In this document: positions 11,490 to 22,018 of the stretch, piece by piece
How positions within the stretch are numbered: position 1 is the first letter of the stretch
Layout: each line of letters starts with the position of its first letter
Source: Pseudo-nitzschia pungens
Taxonomy: Eukaryota > Bacillariophyta > Bacillariophyceae > Bacillariales > Bacillariaceae
Direction: 5' to 3'
Assembly (NCBI GenBank): GCA_037355855.1
Contig: CM074758.1
Coordinates: 2,453,001-2,517,000, forward strand
Length of the DNA: 64,000 nt
The notes under the pieces: model-generated
Seen by the model: only the letters and a program-made list of their open reading frames with translations
Database searches by the model: none
What the model was told of the DNA's origin: nothing
Made by a program: the position numbers and the translations under genes

Positions 11490-12341
11490 TGTACCGATCT
11501 TGATATTGTCGCGTCCTGTTCAACAAGTCGTTGATACCCTGTCTATGCTTTTCTATAGCTACTAGTTACGGTATTTACTTCGTATTTGATTGCGAGTAGT
11601 GAAACCCCACGGTATTTGCAGTGATATTTTTCTTTTAAGGACAATTCTGCACGCGCGCGCTGTTTGTCGCTTGTGGTGTATCGGGGTTGAGTGAGGTAAG
11701 TTACCCTCCTGAATTCAATGAATCTCGTTTTAATGCTCTGCGTTCGATGATAACAATCGTCCTTTCTTTGCCGCTCTATGCTGTGAATGTCTATCAATGA
11801 TTGATCTTTGTTGCTTTTTTTGTATTGCTGTCGTATCATTTAGCGTTGATTTCGTTTCTTTTTCGTGTGGCAACAGCTCCATGAGGGTTGATCTCACCTG
11901 TTCTTCAAGACGGCCATGTGAAGCTGACTTTGAACTTTGATGTTTGGTTCATTCCTGCATTTGGGAAGACACGAAAGTGTCGTGTCATGGCAGCACTAAC
12001 TCTGGGTTAGAGATTCTGGACGCATGTTTTCGTCGCACTTGCACGTTCTTTCTTTCAAAACCCATAAGTAACAAAATCCACGTCATCATTTTTCTCTTAA
12101 CGTAGCGAAAAGGAGTACGAAGTATTTGGCAGTTGGCCACGACTACGTAATAATATATATTAATAGTATGTTCTGATGATCATAAAGTATGAATGCAGGA
12201 TCATCATGAATCCCAATCGCTCTCTTTCGAATACTACGACTCACTCACTCACAATCAAAAACCTTTGATCTTCGAGGAGTGATCAGTGATCGGAAAATCG
12301 GCAATGGTGAAAAAAATAACAACAAAACCAGCGGCTAACAA

Positions 12342-12376
<35 letters not shown>

Positions 12377-12448
12377 CAAGCGAAGGAACAACACAAAGGA
12401 CTTTTTTGTCTTGTTTCCGAAAAAATCTCCTTAATCTAAAATAAGAAT
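11490..12448. promoter_or_regulatory. Divergent promoter region, bHLH-PAS and gatA
   Basis: 960 bp with the GA microsatellite near the gatA side. No defined box identified. Confidence 0.5.
12345..12372. repeat. GA dinucleotide microsatellite
   Basis: About 14 GA units about 75 bp upstream of the gatA start, in its likely promoter or 5' UTR. Confidence 0.9.
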
Positions 12449-14350
12449 ATGCAGGGTCGATTGTCCTTGACGATACGGACGGCGGCACGATTGCTGGATT
12501 CCGGCTTGGTGACATCCTCACAACTATCCTTGTTTTGCCATTCCATGGCGGTGGCGGGAGAAGAAATATGGGGGTTGAATGCGTACAACCAGTTGATTTC
12601 GTGGAATCTCGTGTCGGAGAAGGCGCTGGAATCCGACGAACGGCGGCGAAACGGGGAACCTCTTTCCATCTTTGACGGAATTCCCGTCTCGATCAAGGCC
12701 AACATCGCCGAGAAAACCCTGCCCCTCACGGCGGGGAGTGCCATCCTTGGACACCGACCCGGAAGGATAAAGGATGCTGCAAATTTCCAACCACCGCCAC
12801 CTTGTGGGTACGATGCCGATACTACAAGGATACTTCTTCGCGAGAAGGGTGGAATTTGCATGGGAACAACGAGCATGGACGAATTTGGGATGGGAAGCCT
12901 GGGAACCAATGTGCCGAAAGGGCTTCCCGGCGAGACACTTAGGTACGTCAAGAATCCTTTGCCATTGCTACAATATCTGCGTCTTTTTGACGAAGATGGC
13001 GACGGACGCAAAATAACCGTTGGAGAAGGCACCACCGGAACGTCGAATAGACTCGACGACGAGCGCTTGGCTGCAATTATACACCTACCACCGGAAACTA
13101 TTTCCGAAAAACATCACGAGGCGAAAGAATTGCTTCGATCGAGGAGCGCAGAGAATGGCAACGACATTTATTCGTACTCGGCGGGCGGGTCGTCCTCCGG
13201 CTCGGCAGCTTCGGTGGCGCATGGGTCCTCTCTGTTGTCGTTGGGAACGGATACTGGGGGATCGGTGCGGCTTCCTGCGGCATGGTGCGGACTTGTGGGA
13301 TTGAAACCATCCTATGGACTTCTTTCTCGATATGGCGTGGTTAGTTACGCCTCATCTTTTGACACGGTGGGAGTATTGGCAAATTCCGTGGAGTGTGCAG
13401 CGTCGGCACTGGACATCTTGGCACAACGCAACGTGGACTTCAGTAGAGACTCGACCTACTCCGCGTATGGCAAAAGTACGAACGACGAAGACAAAGAGTC
13501 AAATTCGGACACAACATATTCGGAAATAGCAATTGCACAGGAAATAATTGCGGAGAATGAAGACCCAAATTGTCAACCATTGACTGGAATACGAGTGGGC
13601 ATCCCTGCTTCCTTTTCCGTAGAAGAATGCCCAGAAGAAATTAGTGAGAGTTGGTCACGGGCAGCGGATATTTTACACGACAACGGTGCGGAAATTGTTG
13701 AAATATCTGTCGAGGATATCACTCCGGGACTCGTACAAAGGGCGCTTTCGGCTTATTATGTACTGGTCAGCGCGGAGGCAAGCTCGAATCTAAGTCGTTA
13801 TGATGGATTCCGATATGGAGTTGCAGCTTCCGACCCGGAAGATGAGATCAAATCTGACGAGGATGGAGATCCGTCGAATCGTGATAATGATGATATGACT
13901 GCATTGGAACGACAATATTCCGCTTCCAGAAGGCAGGGTTTCGGTGCAGAAGTGTCGAAACGGATTCTATGTGGCGCATCGGTTTTGTCCTCCGACAAAT
14001 TTCACACTCATTACGAGGCAGCTGCAAAACTCCGAGCAGCATTGGCAGATGAAATGAGCTCGGTGCTGGACGAGAAGGCCGATGTCCTTCTATTTCCGAC
14101 TGTTCTTTCTCTACCTCCAAAAATAGGGGTGGAGACCGGTAATGAAAGTTCTTTGATGATTGATAAAATCGACAGCACGGCAATGTTCGCAAACGACATC
14201 ATGACTGTTCCTGCCTCGTTGGCGGGGCTTCCCGCTGTTTCAATCCCGGTCGCTATCGACGGAGAAGAAACATTTATGGGTGGTATTCAATTGATTTCAT
14301 CGCGCCTTGGAGAGCCTGTTTTGCTTAAATCTGCCAGAGCCCTACAGTAG
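12449..14350 (+). CDS. gatA: Glutamyl-tRNA(Gln) amidotransferase subunit A (GatA)
   Basis: Single exon, 633 residues. The amidase-signature triad is visible: K83 in PVSIKANIAEK, the cis-Ser in AGGSSSGSAASVA (about 246-256) and nucleophile S272 in GTDTGGSVRLPA. Other GatA landmarks are TSMDEFGMGSLGTNVPKG and GLVGLKPSYGLLSRYGVVSYASS. In the family GatA releases ammonia from glutamine to convert misacylated Glu-tRNA(Gln), working with GatB and GatC in organelles. Bacterial GatAs are near 485 residues; the extra length comes from about 75 residues between TNVPKG and the Ser loop, plus two acidic insertions near 345-375 and 455-475. No clear presequence precedes the catalytic fold from this ATG, so the organelle (mitochondrion or plastid) is not decided by the sequence. 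Confidence 0.9.
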   Translation: MQGRLSLTIRTAARLLDSGLVTSSQLSLFCHSMAVAGEEIWGLNAYNQLISWNLVSEKALESDERRRNGEPLSIFDGIPVSIKANIAEKTLPLTAGSAILGHRPGRIKDAANFQPPPPCGYDADTTRILLREKGGICMGTTSMDEFGMGSLGTNVPKGLPGETLRYVKNPLPLLQYLRLFDEDGDGRKITVGEGTTGTSNRLDDERLAAIIHLPPETISEKHHEAKELLRSRSAENGNDIYSYSAGGSSSGSAASVAHGSSLLSLGTDTGGSVRLPAAWCGLVGLKPSYGLLSRYGVVSYASSFDTVGVLANSVECAASALDILAQRNVDFSRDSTYSAYGKSTNDEDKESNSDTTYSEIAIAQEIIAENEDPNCQPLTGIRVGIPASFSVEECPEEISESWSRAADILHDNGAEIVEISVEDITPGLVQRALSAYYVLVSAEASSNLSRYDGFRYGVAASDPEDEIKSDEDGDPSNRDNDDMTALERQYSASRRQGFGAEVSKRILCGASVLSSDKFHTHYEAAAKLRAALADEMSSVLDEKADVLLFPTVLSLPPKIGVETGNESSLMIDKIDSTAMFANDIMTVPASLAGLPAVSIPVAIDGEETFMGGIQLISSRLGEPVLLKSARALQ

Positions 14351-14841
14351 ATCCATCAAACCTTTGTTGCAGTGTAACGGCCACATTATAATGACTTTCG
14401 TAATTCTCAAGTTTAGGTCGATGTGGAATGGGCAAAACAAATGATCCTCTACCTCTATAATGATATGTTTCAAAACAATTCTTGGTGAAACTATTGAAAG
14501 CTGTAAGAAACGTTGTATCCTTTTCGCGTACACATTTGTTCTTGTTCTTGTTTTTCATTTCTTTTTTCATTTTATTTTCCCCCCATGCCAGTCAAACACT
14601 TGGCGTTATAGCAGCGTTGCAGAATTCCATTGGATATTTATCGCAGGAGACTTGGGGACGAAAGAAACTAAGGATCATTTGGTGCAGATAGATCCGTATA
14701 GCGTTACATCGTCACCCCTAGCATATTAGTGAATTAGTAGTCCTGGATTTGAACCTAATTGTACAACCATTATTTATTACAAGTTTTAAAACAGTTCTAT
14801 CATACACTTTTGGTTCGTCATCCGGAACACATATCACTGTT
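14351..14841. other. Spacer between convergent gatA and RING genes
   Basis: 3' regions; T-rich stretch at 14540-14580. Nothing else seen. Confidence 0.5.
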
Positions 14842-16437
14842 TCAACCAGAATTTCTAGGTGTTGGGCGTAAATCTTCACGGCAAAGCGGGCAGTAAATTT
14901 GACGAGCTTTTCGCTTTTTCCAATCAAGAGGGCTTCCGTATGGGTTAGCCGACCACATTCCACCGACCCAATGCTTGAGACATTCTTTGTGAAATATATG
15001 GCCGCATCTTGTTCGCACAATAATTTCATTCTCGTCTATAAATCTGTCACCATCGTTGTCCTCCTTTTGCAATGAAGTGTCTTGGCCTCTTTGGTCCTCT
15101 TCAACCTCGACATCGAACTCGGACATACATATGCAGCATTCTTTGACATCACACATTACTCCGATACAATCATTCAATTTCGCTGCATCCGGCAATATCC
15201 AAAGCTGCTGCGATTCCAATTCTTCTTCTGTCACCGGATCTTCGTTCGTATCATTACTAGTATTTCGGGGAGAACTACCCATCGCAGGACGGGATACAAT
15301 CTTCACTACTTCCAAGCTATCCAGAATTTCCCCAGTAGTTATTCCTCCGTTTTTGAGAAGGGCATCCATCTCTTGCAGTCGATCTTGCAGTTCCTCCGCT
15401 TCCTCGGTGGCTCTTTGTGAGAACCAGACGTAGATACACGGTAGGAAACACAGTGGCAAGATAAGCGTGAACGTGAATAGCTCGAGAGTGATTACATAGA
15501 CACTCATAGCTTGGTATAGATTTGGGCACGTAGCTTGACAAGTATTCAGCGGACCCTCATTCGGCAATGTGAGATCACTGTTGGCAATATCGATCAAATT
15601 CCTGTCAACCATGTCTGCCCGGCAGGATTGGATTAGGGTGAAACCAGTGTATACATAGAGCACACATACGATGTGGAAGAACTGATCGTACAATCGCACC
15701 CTTGCCGGTCGCATGGGACCATCTCGCTCCCGCGAATAATGGAAAATCCGAGATCGGACCTGCGAGTGGAATTGAATGTAGACCACCAATGCAAGAGACG
15801 TAAACGCGTAGGAGTGAAGTGGATGGGAGCACTTTTCTCGCAAGTCCAAGGACGATGACGCATACATAACCCATAGAAAGGCCAGCGAAACAACCGTTCC
15901 TAAAGGAAAGATCGGCCAGGTGATGGCCCGGAACAGACATCTCAACCGCCGCGTAAGATTGCCAATTTCTCCATCTCTTGGCTCGTCGCCTGCAGCTGTT
16001 TCTTCCGTGGTCCGACCCTCTTGCTGCCGTTGTCCACTGGCATTATCGGCTACTCTTCCACCCACGTCAGTCTCAGCAACGCTTTGATTTACATTCGAAG
16101 CGTTCTCGTGTGCATCTCGATCCTCTTGTTGTTGCAGATTGTCGCCCACTTCTATATCGTCAAAATTTGTTCTAGTAGCTTCCGACCGATTGTGAACCTC
16201 AGCTTCCACCGCGGAAGTGCCAATATCGACCGTTCTTCTTGTGTTATTGATGCCATTTTGGTCGCTGTCCGAGACTGTTCCGTAAGAGCGGACGCCCGAG
16301 GATTCTACAGCTGTACTCCATGACGACAATGATGCCGAAGCTGTCCGCGTTGATAGCGACGAGGAATCAGAATAATTCGAAAGAAGCGCCGTCCTTTCTG
16401 TTCCATCCTCTCGGTTTTGATCAGTTCGCGTCATCAA
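14842..16437 (-). CDS. Multi-pass membrane RING-finger E3 ligase-like protein
   Basis: Single exon, 531 residues. Residues 1-165 are Ser/Thr/Gln-rich and hydrophilic. About four hydrophobic segments follow (FPLGTVVSLAFLWVMYA, YAFTSLALVVYIQF, FFHIVCVLYVYTGFTLI and a long one near 310-340 containing TFTLILPLCFLPCIYVWF). The C-terminus is a RING-H2: CCICMSEFDVEVEED, then RCGHIFHKECLKHW and CPLCRED, giving a C3-H2-C3 pattern with an expanded loop between the first and second pairs and before the last CxxC. RING-H2 proteins of this kind are usually E3 ubiquitin ligases at the ER, Golgi or endosome. Substrate and exact membrane are unknown. Divergent from the LIN37-like gene. Confidence 0.82.
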   Translation of the reverse strand: MMTRTDQNREDGTERTALLSNYSDSSSLSTRTASASLSSWSTAVESSGVRSYGTVSDSDQNGINNTRRTVDIGTSAVEAEVHNRSEATRTNFDDIEVGDNLQQQEDRDAHENASNVNQSVAETDVGGRVADNASGQRQQEGRTTEETAAGDEPRDGEIGNLTRRLRCLFRAITWPIFPLGTVVSLAFLWVMYASSSLDLREKCSHPLHSYAFTSLALVVYIQFHSQVRSRIFHYSRERDGPMRPARVRLYDQFFHIVCVLYVYTGFTLIQSCRADMVDRNLIDIANSDLTLPNEGPLNTCQATCPNLYQAMSVYVITLELFTFTLILPLCFLPCIYVWFSQRATEEAEELQDRLQEMDALLKNGGITTGEILDSLEVVKIVSRPAMGSSPRNTSNDTNEDPVTEEELESQQLWILPDAAKLNDCIGVMCDVKECCICMSEFDVEVEEDQRGQDTSLQKEDNDGDRFIDENEIIVRTRCGHIFHKECLKHWVGGMWSANPYGSPLDWKKRKARQIYCPLCREDLRPTPRNSG

Positions 16438-17713
16438 GAAATGTTGTCGGTTTTCAGAGCGAGAAATACTAAGCGTTGTTAATATTTGGCGATAAAAAAT
16501 CTTGAAGCAGTGTGAAACCGGAAACTCAAGCCAACCGGTGCTTTGTTTGGGTCAAAGATTATGGTACCCCAATCGGGACCTCTGCGGTCAACAGTGCAGG
16601 AAAGTGCTACGTCGCCCTTGTCATACAAATTGCAACCGGTAATTGGTTTTTGCTGTGACAGCTGATGGCACCATGTGGAGTTCCATACGAGAATTTTATT
16701 TATGATGTTTGCAACAAGTGATGAGCCATGAGGAGTGATTGCGGGGACCGCTTATTGGAAATTGTTCTGTCCAGTGTATGTTCGACTAAATTATTCATTT
16801 GTGGACTTCTTTCGAGAATGATTCATTCGATTCTTATTTGTTTTGTCGAAACTAACTATGGCAATCTTGATTGTGTACATAGCCCCTTGGAAAAAAACCG
16901 TTTCTCTACTGTTACAACTGACAACAGAAAAAAGACATTATCGACGTATTACTACAAAGTTCCTATCAGCTGTCCACCGGTTCTACATCCTCAACTACTA
17001 ATTTCTACGGAAACCTGGCGACAGTTGATAGGAATTCCGTAGTACTTGTTTTTCTAGAGAGGAGCTTAAATTACGAAAAGGTTCTCAAAGCACTTCATGA
17101 CAACGAATCATCCCTTTATTATCGTTACACGATTGATACGTTTAACTTTGGACCAAGAAAATAGAAATACGGTATACTACGTATTTCGTAGGAGCAGAAC
17201 TTACAAGGTATTGTGGAAGTCAATTACCTGTATGTAAACCTTAATACAAAAAGAAAATGGAACTTCAAGCGAGACCCAAATTTCATACTTCAAATTCGTA
17301 TTATTTCGAGAAGAAACCTAACGAAGTAATACTACGTAATCTGTAATCTTACTTCTAGTTTTTTCAAAAACAAAGATACATAAGGACGATGAAGATACCG
17401 GTACCTGTATCATGTTTTCACATAAAGAGATGAATAAAGGAAAAAAAGTTTTCTACGTAAACGTACGAGTAAGTTCATTACTCGTAAGAAGTAACCGGAG
17501 GTAATCTTACTCGTTGTGAAGTACATACCGTAAGGTATGTAGATGTACTTTGTACCTGATGCACGAGGTGACAGGTGATTCTAAGATTACCGTACTTATA
17601 CCGTACGTACGGGTAAGGAAAGTAACTTACTCGTACTAAAAAAACATGCACAAGTCAATCAAACCGATTCGAGATGGTCGTTTTGAAATCCACAAAACAA
17701 GTTATTAATCAGG
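16438..17713. promoter_or_regulatory. Divergent spacer, RING and LIN37-like genes
   Basis: Contains hairpin copy 1 and, from 17150 on, a stretch built of TACGTA, GTAATCTTAC and ACTCGTA words. No gene seen. Confidence 0.5.
16950..17045. repeat. Dispersed hairpin repeat, copy 1
   Basis: Arms at 16960-16982 and 17012-17034 pair over 23 nt with four mismatches around a 29-nt loop that is identical to the loop of copy 2. Flanks read ACTAC...GTAGT. Located in the RING/LIN37 divergent spacer. Confidence 0.85.
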
Positions 17714-18832
17714 TTGCAGACATTAACAGCAACTCGAAGAGAGGAACTTGTAATGGCAATTAATTCACCAACGAAAGATTCAAGTCTTTCGTTGTGGCCG
17801 CCGGCGTTAACCACGGATGAACCCTTTGTCGACTTGGTCAAAATTGGGCAACACCTTCCAAACGGTCGAAAACATCTATTCGAATGGGAGAAACAAATAA
17901 AGGCCGAGACTGGGAATTATGTTGTATTAATCGATGACGACGATGACAACGATAGCGATGACATCCAATTGTTTGCAAGCAAAAAATCCAAAATATCAAA
18001 GAGCAAGGGAACAGCTTCTGAAGACGACAACAAGATAGACAGCTTGACGACAACTGAACCCTTCCCATACAAATGGTCAATTGAATTGGACGATATCGCA
18101 ACCGGATTGCCAGTAGACGAGAAAAACCAACTAAATGATGCCACGAGCAGCGGAAATTCAACGGAAACGATTTCTAGACGGGTGAAGCAACGTGGTAGTA
18201 GAAAACGGAAAAGTTCTGTCTTTTTCAGCAGAGGCAAAGAGCAAGAGCACTGGTGGAAGGATGCGAGAAACATTCAAGATATCATTCCGGTCAATCCTTC
18301 TGGAATTGTTGGAGTAATGGGACGAACGATACATATGGATCGATTTGCCGACAACAGTGATGCGGGAATATATTCGATGTTACGAGCATGGGTAGAAGAC
18401 GACCCAAACAATTCCAAAAGCGAGCAACAATCAACTCGTCACGCTGATACGTCTCTTTCTGTGACCAACAGAAAGTCACTGTTGGAGTACGCCACTTTAA
18501 AAGAGAACGACGGCGAAGCCAATGGCGGTTGCGACGAAACAAACAGGAGGGGTGATCGTGCTGGAACAACGACGACCGGGGTGTCAGGGTCACAAGGCAG
18601 AGAAGCAGAAGGAGTAGAAGTGGCAACGGAATCGACTAAAGAACCTACCTATTTCTTGAAATGGCTCGACACCGATCCCGAAAACAGGGACTGCATTCCT
18701 TACTACCCAACTCAGCAGGAAATGCAGGAAGTAGTGAATCGGCGGAAGGCCAAACGGGTAGCAAAGGTTGCGAGGAAACAAAGGATAGCGAACATCAAAA
18801 GGAAACTGAAGATGAAGGGAATTGTTCTCTAG
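17714..18832 (+). CDS. LIN37: LIN37-like protein (MuvB/DREAM core component)
   Basis: Single exon, 372 residues; the second in-frame ATG (17753) is an equally good start. Most of the protein is acidic or low complexity with basic patches (KKSKISKSK, RGSRKRKS). Residues about 203-231 (GRTIHMDRFADNSDAGIYS then MLRAWVEDDP) match the LIN37 block that in animals reads as a strand, a short helix and a conserved RAW motif. A second conserved-looking block follows at 314-370 (YFLKWLDTD... and a long basic helix). LIN37 bridges LIN9 and LIN52 in the MuvB complex, which represses or activates cell-cycle genes with E2F/RB or MYB. The assignment rests on the RAW block; a profile search would settle it. 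Confidence 0.6.
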   Translation: MQTLTATRREELVMAINSPTKDSSLSLWPPALTTDEPFVDLVKIGQHLPNGRKHLFEWEKQIKAETGNYVVLIDDDDDNDSDDIQLFASKKSKISKSKGTASEDDNKIDSLTTTEPFPYKWSIELDDIATGLPVDEKNQLNDATSSGNSTETISRRVKQRGSRKRKSSVFFSRGKEQEHWWKDARNIQDIIPVNPSGIVGVMGRTIHMDRFADNSDAGIYSMLRAWVEDDPNNSKSEQQSTRHADTSLSVTNRKSLLEYATLKENDGEANGGCDETNRRGDRAGTTTTGVSGSQGREAEGVEVATESTKEPTYFLKWLDTDPENRDCIPYYPTQQEMQEVVNRRKAKRVAKVARKQRIANIKRKLKMKGIVL

Positions 18833-19317
18833 TGCTAAAATGACGGAGGCTAGTTGTAGCTATTGAGTGCAAACTGGGGTGAATGGGGCACGAAGTTATT
18901 CTAATAACTGCGAGAGCTGCGCACGCCAATAGCATCATGAATAACAAACATTGATTGAGCTCATACACTTTCTGCTAGTACAACGTGATCGTATAGATAG
19001 TATGGAATACCGAAGTCAACGATTTGTATATATTCCCACGATTGATTCGAGTTGCAGAAAAACTTCTTCTACAGACGAAGGGAGATGTGGTTGTGCATTA
19101 TTCACGGTCTTGCACTATATATTTCCTTTTCTAGGAGTGCAATTTTGTTGGATCGTCTCACAATGCACATCAGGGGAAAACAAGACGAGTGTTGCTAGTG
19201 AGTACAGCGTTTGGTATCTCCTTGAAGGCATGCACGTCGCAGTTCTGAAGTTTTCTATCATCATTCCGATTGACAAACATAGTTACTCCAATGCGTTGAC
19301 GGTTCGTTCTTTCTTCG

Positions 19318-20286
19318 TTACAGATCAAGGTCAGGAAATTCCTTTTCCAGTTGCTTGTGTATTAATTCTCCCACCGGGTTGATGTGGATTGTTGATTGTA
19401 CCGAGATTGTGCTACGGTAATGAGCATAATGTGCGTGAAGGCACTTAATCGGAGGCACTTTGACTCCACCAACTTCTGAAGTTGACGAGACTTCAGCACT
19501 CCCACTTTTCTGTTCCACACCTCGCGAACTAATGTAAGATTCGACGATGTTGTCGGGATCCAAGAGATCTACGTCGTAGTCGTTGTCCCAAGACGCCACA
19601 TCGGTAAAATTGGTGCCTGAAATCCCGGAACATTCCATCATGTTTCGCATTCGCAGGAGAGATGGCGCCAATGGTGACGAGGTGGAGGAAGAAGTCAAAA
19701 CACCACGGTCTTCTTCCGTGAGACTCTTCCATCGCAGCTGCGCGTATTCTTCGTGACATCGAAACAGGCGTTTTGCCAAAGCCGGCTTGGAATTCAATTC
19801 GTCTTCGAATATCTGAACAAATCCCCTTCGCTCTAGATTCGCAACGGCTCTCGAGATTTCGGGACAGGTCAACCAAAAAAGTGTGGGGAACGGGGACTGC
19901 ACGATTGGTTGCTGTTGTGATTTGTCCCGGGATCCATCTTGTGGCAATTTCGCCTTGTTCTGACGGCGTTTGGCTCCTCCGTTGAGGGGGTAGGTTTGTA
20001 TGGCAACTGGGATGCTTTGATCCGATCCCTTCCACGCCGATACTCGTACGTAATTCGACGGAAAATATCCCAATTGATCTCGCACTAACTCCTCCGTGGA
20101 TATCTGTGCCGTTGCCGACGATTTACTGGTAGCGCCATGTGCTGGAACTGCTGAAAACCCAAGAGACGGCGCAACACCAAAAACTATCGAGAGCAATAGG
20201 ATGGATACCGTGGCAGCCCTCATTGCTCGTCCTTTATTTCGAAGCAATGCAATCGGAACCTGATATTGCAATCTGAACTCTACCAT
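19318..20286 (-). CDS. DUF501-family protein, predicted plastid-targeted
   Basis: Single exon of 322 residues from the first ATG; the ATG 63 bp downstream (MRAATVSILLLSIVFGVAPS) is the likelier start because it opens directly on a signal peptide. The peptide ends in LGFSAVPA, close to the ASAF-AP plastid junction, followed by a Ser/Thr/Ala transit-like stretch. The mature part carries the DUF501 pattern: DQLGYFP....VRVSA, IAVQTYPL-like strand, SPFPTLFWLTCPEISRAVANLE, a central HEEYAQLRW, and the C-terminal KCLHAHYAHY...HINPVGE. DUF501 is common in actinobacteria and other bacteria and has no assigned function. Residues 100-125 and 190-240 are low-complexity insertions relative to compact bacterial members. 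Confidence 0.85.
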   Translation of the reverse strand: MVEFRLQYQVPIALLRNKGRAMRAATVSILLLSIVFGVAPSLGFSAVPAHGATSKSSATAQISTEELVRDQLGYFPSNYVRVSAWKGSDQSIPVAIQTYPLNGGAKRRQNKAKLPQDGSRDKSQQQPIVQSPFPTLFWLTCPEISRAVANLERRGFVQIFEDELNSKPALAKRLFRCHEEYAQLRWKSLTEEDRGVLTSSSTSSPLAPSLLRMRNMMECSGISGTNFTDVASWDNDYDVDLLDPDNIVESYISSRGVEQKSGSAEVSSTSEVGGVKVPPIKCLHAHYAHYRSTISVQSTIHINPVGELIHKQLEKEFPDLDL

Positions 20287-20736
20287 CGGCGATGGGGAAA
20301 ATGAAAGTTTCTGAGGAACAAACGTGAAAGGTGAAAGAGAACTTCTGAACTTTGTTGTACGAGTAACCTTACCGGTACACGCTACCAGTAAACCTTACTG
20401 GTAAACCTTCCTCGTAATTGTTGGTCGATCCATCATCCTCCATCCATTCTCAACAACATACGGTACGGGACTGGAGGATGGATGAGAGATGATGGGAAAT
20501 TTTATATTTGGTCTCTATTTTTTGTCGGCGGTTTCACAGACGGACGCACCATACAGTAACCTTAATCTTAAGTAACAGTAAGATTACCCGTAATCGTTCT
20601 GTACGGTACACCGACACCGCATCAATCAGGTAATCTTACTTGTACCGGTAGATCAAAGCAGTTTCAACGAGTTGCCTTTGCGCCGACCATCTCAAATGCA
20701 CCATCCGACAACCGCAACACCAACAAGTGTTAGACT
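20287..20736. other. Short-word spacer with inverted repeat
   Basis: GTAACCTTAC (20363) and GTAATCTTAC variants, and an imperfect inverted repeat of CATCATCCTCCATCC near 20438 with its complement near 20472. No gene seen. Confidence 0.5.
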
Positions 20737-21676
20737 AGTTAAGAGTATCTTACCAGCTAGACGGCCCATCCGACTTGCTCCTTAACCCTGATCAACAAAA
20801 GCAATTCAGTCAGATTATCGGCAGTGTTGATTACCAATACCCTTGCGAGGACGCGGAAACAAAAGACTGGTCGAAGAGGTTACAGGTGAATGCTATTTCA
20901 AGAAAGCCCGTAACAGATTTGTTCGCAACAATATTCCGTGATACATTGGGATCTCCTACATCGAAGCTACGACGTCTATTCGAACAAAAACAAAATCAAG
21001 GTTCATTAAGATGGCTTTCCGATCGACAAGTACAAAACTAATGGCTGGTGTATCCAGATCGAAAAACTTTCGACTAACTCTGGAGCAGTTGCGAATTTAC
21101 AAGAAGGTGGGTGTGGTTCATGTCATCTTGGGCGACGCAAACAACGAATTGTTTCGCGTTTTCCATGCATCGCTGTATATGTTCAGAGTACATTTGCGTG
21201 AATTAATCTCACGAATCAAAATCACTTTTCTATCGTCTTTCCCTCTCCCAACGTTGAATTCAATAATACCCGTCCGATACAATCACAGCAACCAAAAAGC
21301 AAAGTGAATCCTTGTGCCGATGTCATGATGAGATTAATAAATGCTCTTGAGGCATCTGAGGTGAGCTGATTACAGTGTCAATCTAAAGAATCCATCCTTC
21401 GATTCTGCAATTTCTTCTGACAACCTCTTTCTTTCGTACTCCCTTTCCACCAAAATGCGACGAAATACTGGTGGACAAATTCAAAAACTATGCAACAAAC
21501 TTTCAACAAATCATCGATATCCACAGGGAAGAATCAATGGACCCGTTTACAAATATGTCAAAGATGTGGAAGAATGTTGCAGGAAGGCGAACACCGAACA
21601 ACAACGATCCGGCAAGGCTGGGACTCTGTATTACCTGTCGCAATACCTAGATTTACAGAAATTTAAGAAGAAATAA
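20737..21676 (+). pseudogene. Broken or indel-ridden unknown coding stretch
   Basis: Coding-like segments follow each other in different frames: one from about 20737 to 20998 (LLLNPDQQKQFSQIIGSVD, then DLFATIFRDTLGSP), one in the next frame from about 21012 to 21199 (DGFPIDKYKTNGWCIQIEK) that meets a TGA and then continues open in the same frame to about 21365 (NPCADVMMRLINALEASE), one from about 21365 (ADYSVNLKNPSFDSAISS) and a last one ending near 21650 (CDEILVDKFKNYATNFQQI, then DPFTNMSKMWKNVAGRR). Each step is a +1 move. I recognise no family. It may be a decayed gene or mobile-element remnant, or an intact gene carrying inserted-base errors. The region is flanked by short-word spacer DNA. 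Confidence 0.4.
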
Positions 21677-22018
21677 GAAAGCAATTATTCTAACAAGTTC
21701 AAACCACAAACGAAAATCGCATGGAGCAAATGATGCAAATGTATACATGCACTAACACCATCCATCGATAAAGGAGGAGCATTTTCTATTTCACTAGCTA
21801 CTCCACGTATTGCATACGTGAGATGGAAGTTTCTTTGCATTTCATCCTTTGTCTCCACAGTGATATACGACATTGCAGTCACACATTAGCTTCTACTCGC
21901 AGTTTGATTTCACTGTTTTTTCGCTATTTGAGAAATGCGTACGTGTAATAATTAATATTCCTTCTGCATTATTGTTGGCACTTAGACCCGAGTGTTCGAA
22001 AACTTTATCATCGATGGG

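Noticed and set aside
18951..19382. Plus-strand frame of 143 codons after LIN37-like gene
   Set aside because: Overlaps the 3' end of the DUF501 gene, no family pattern, weak coding look.
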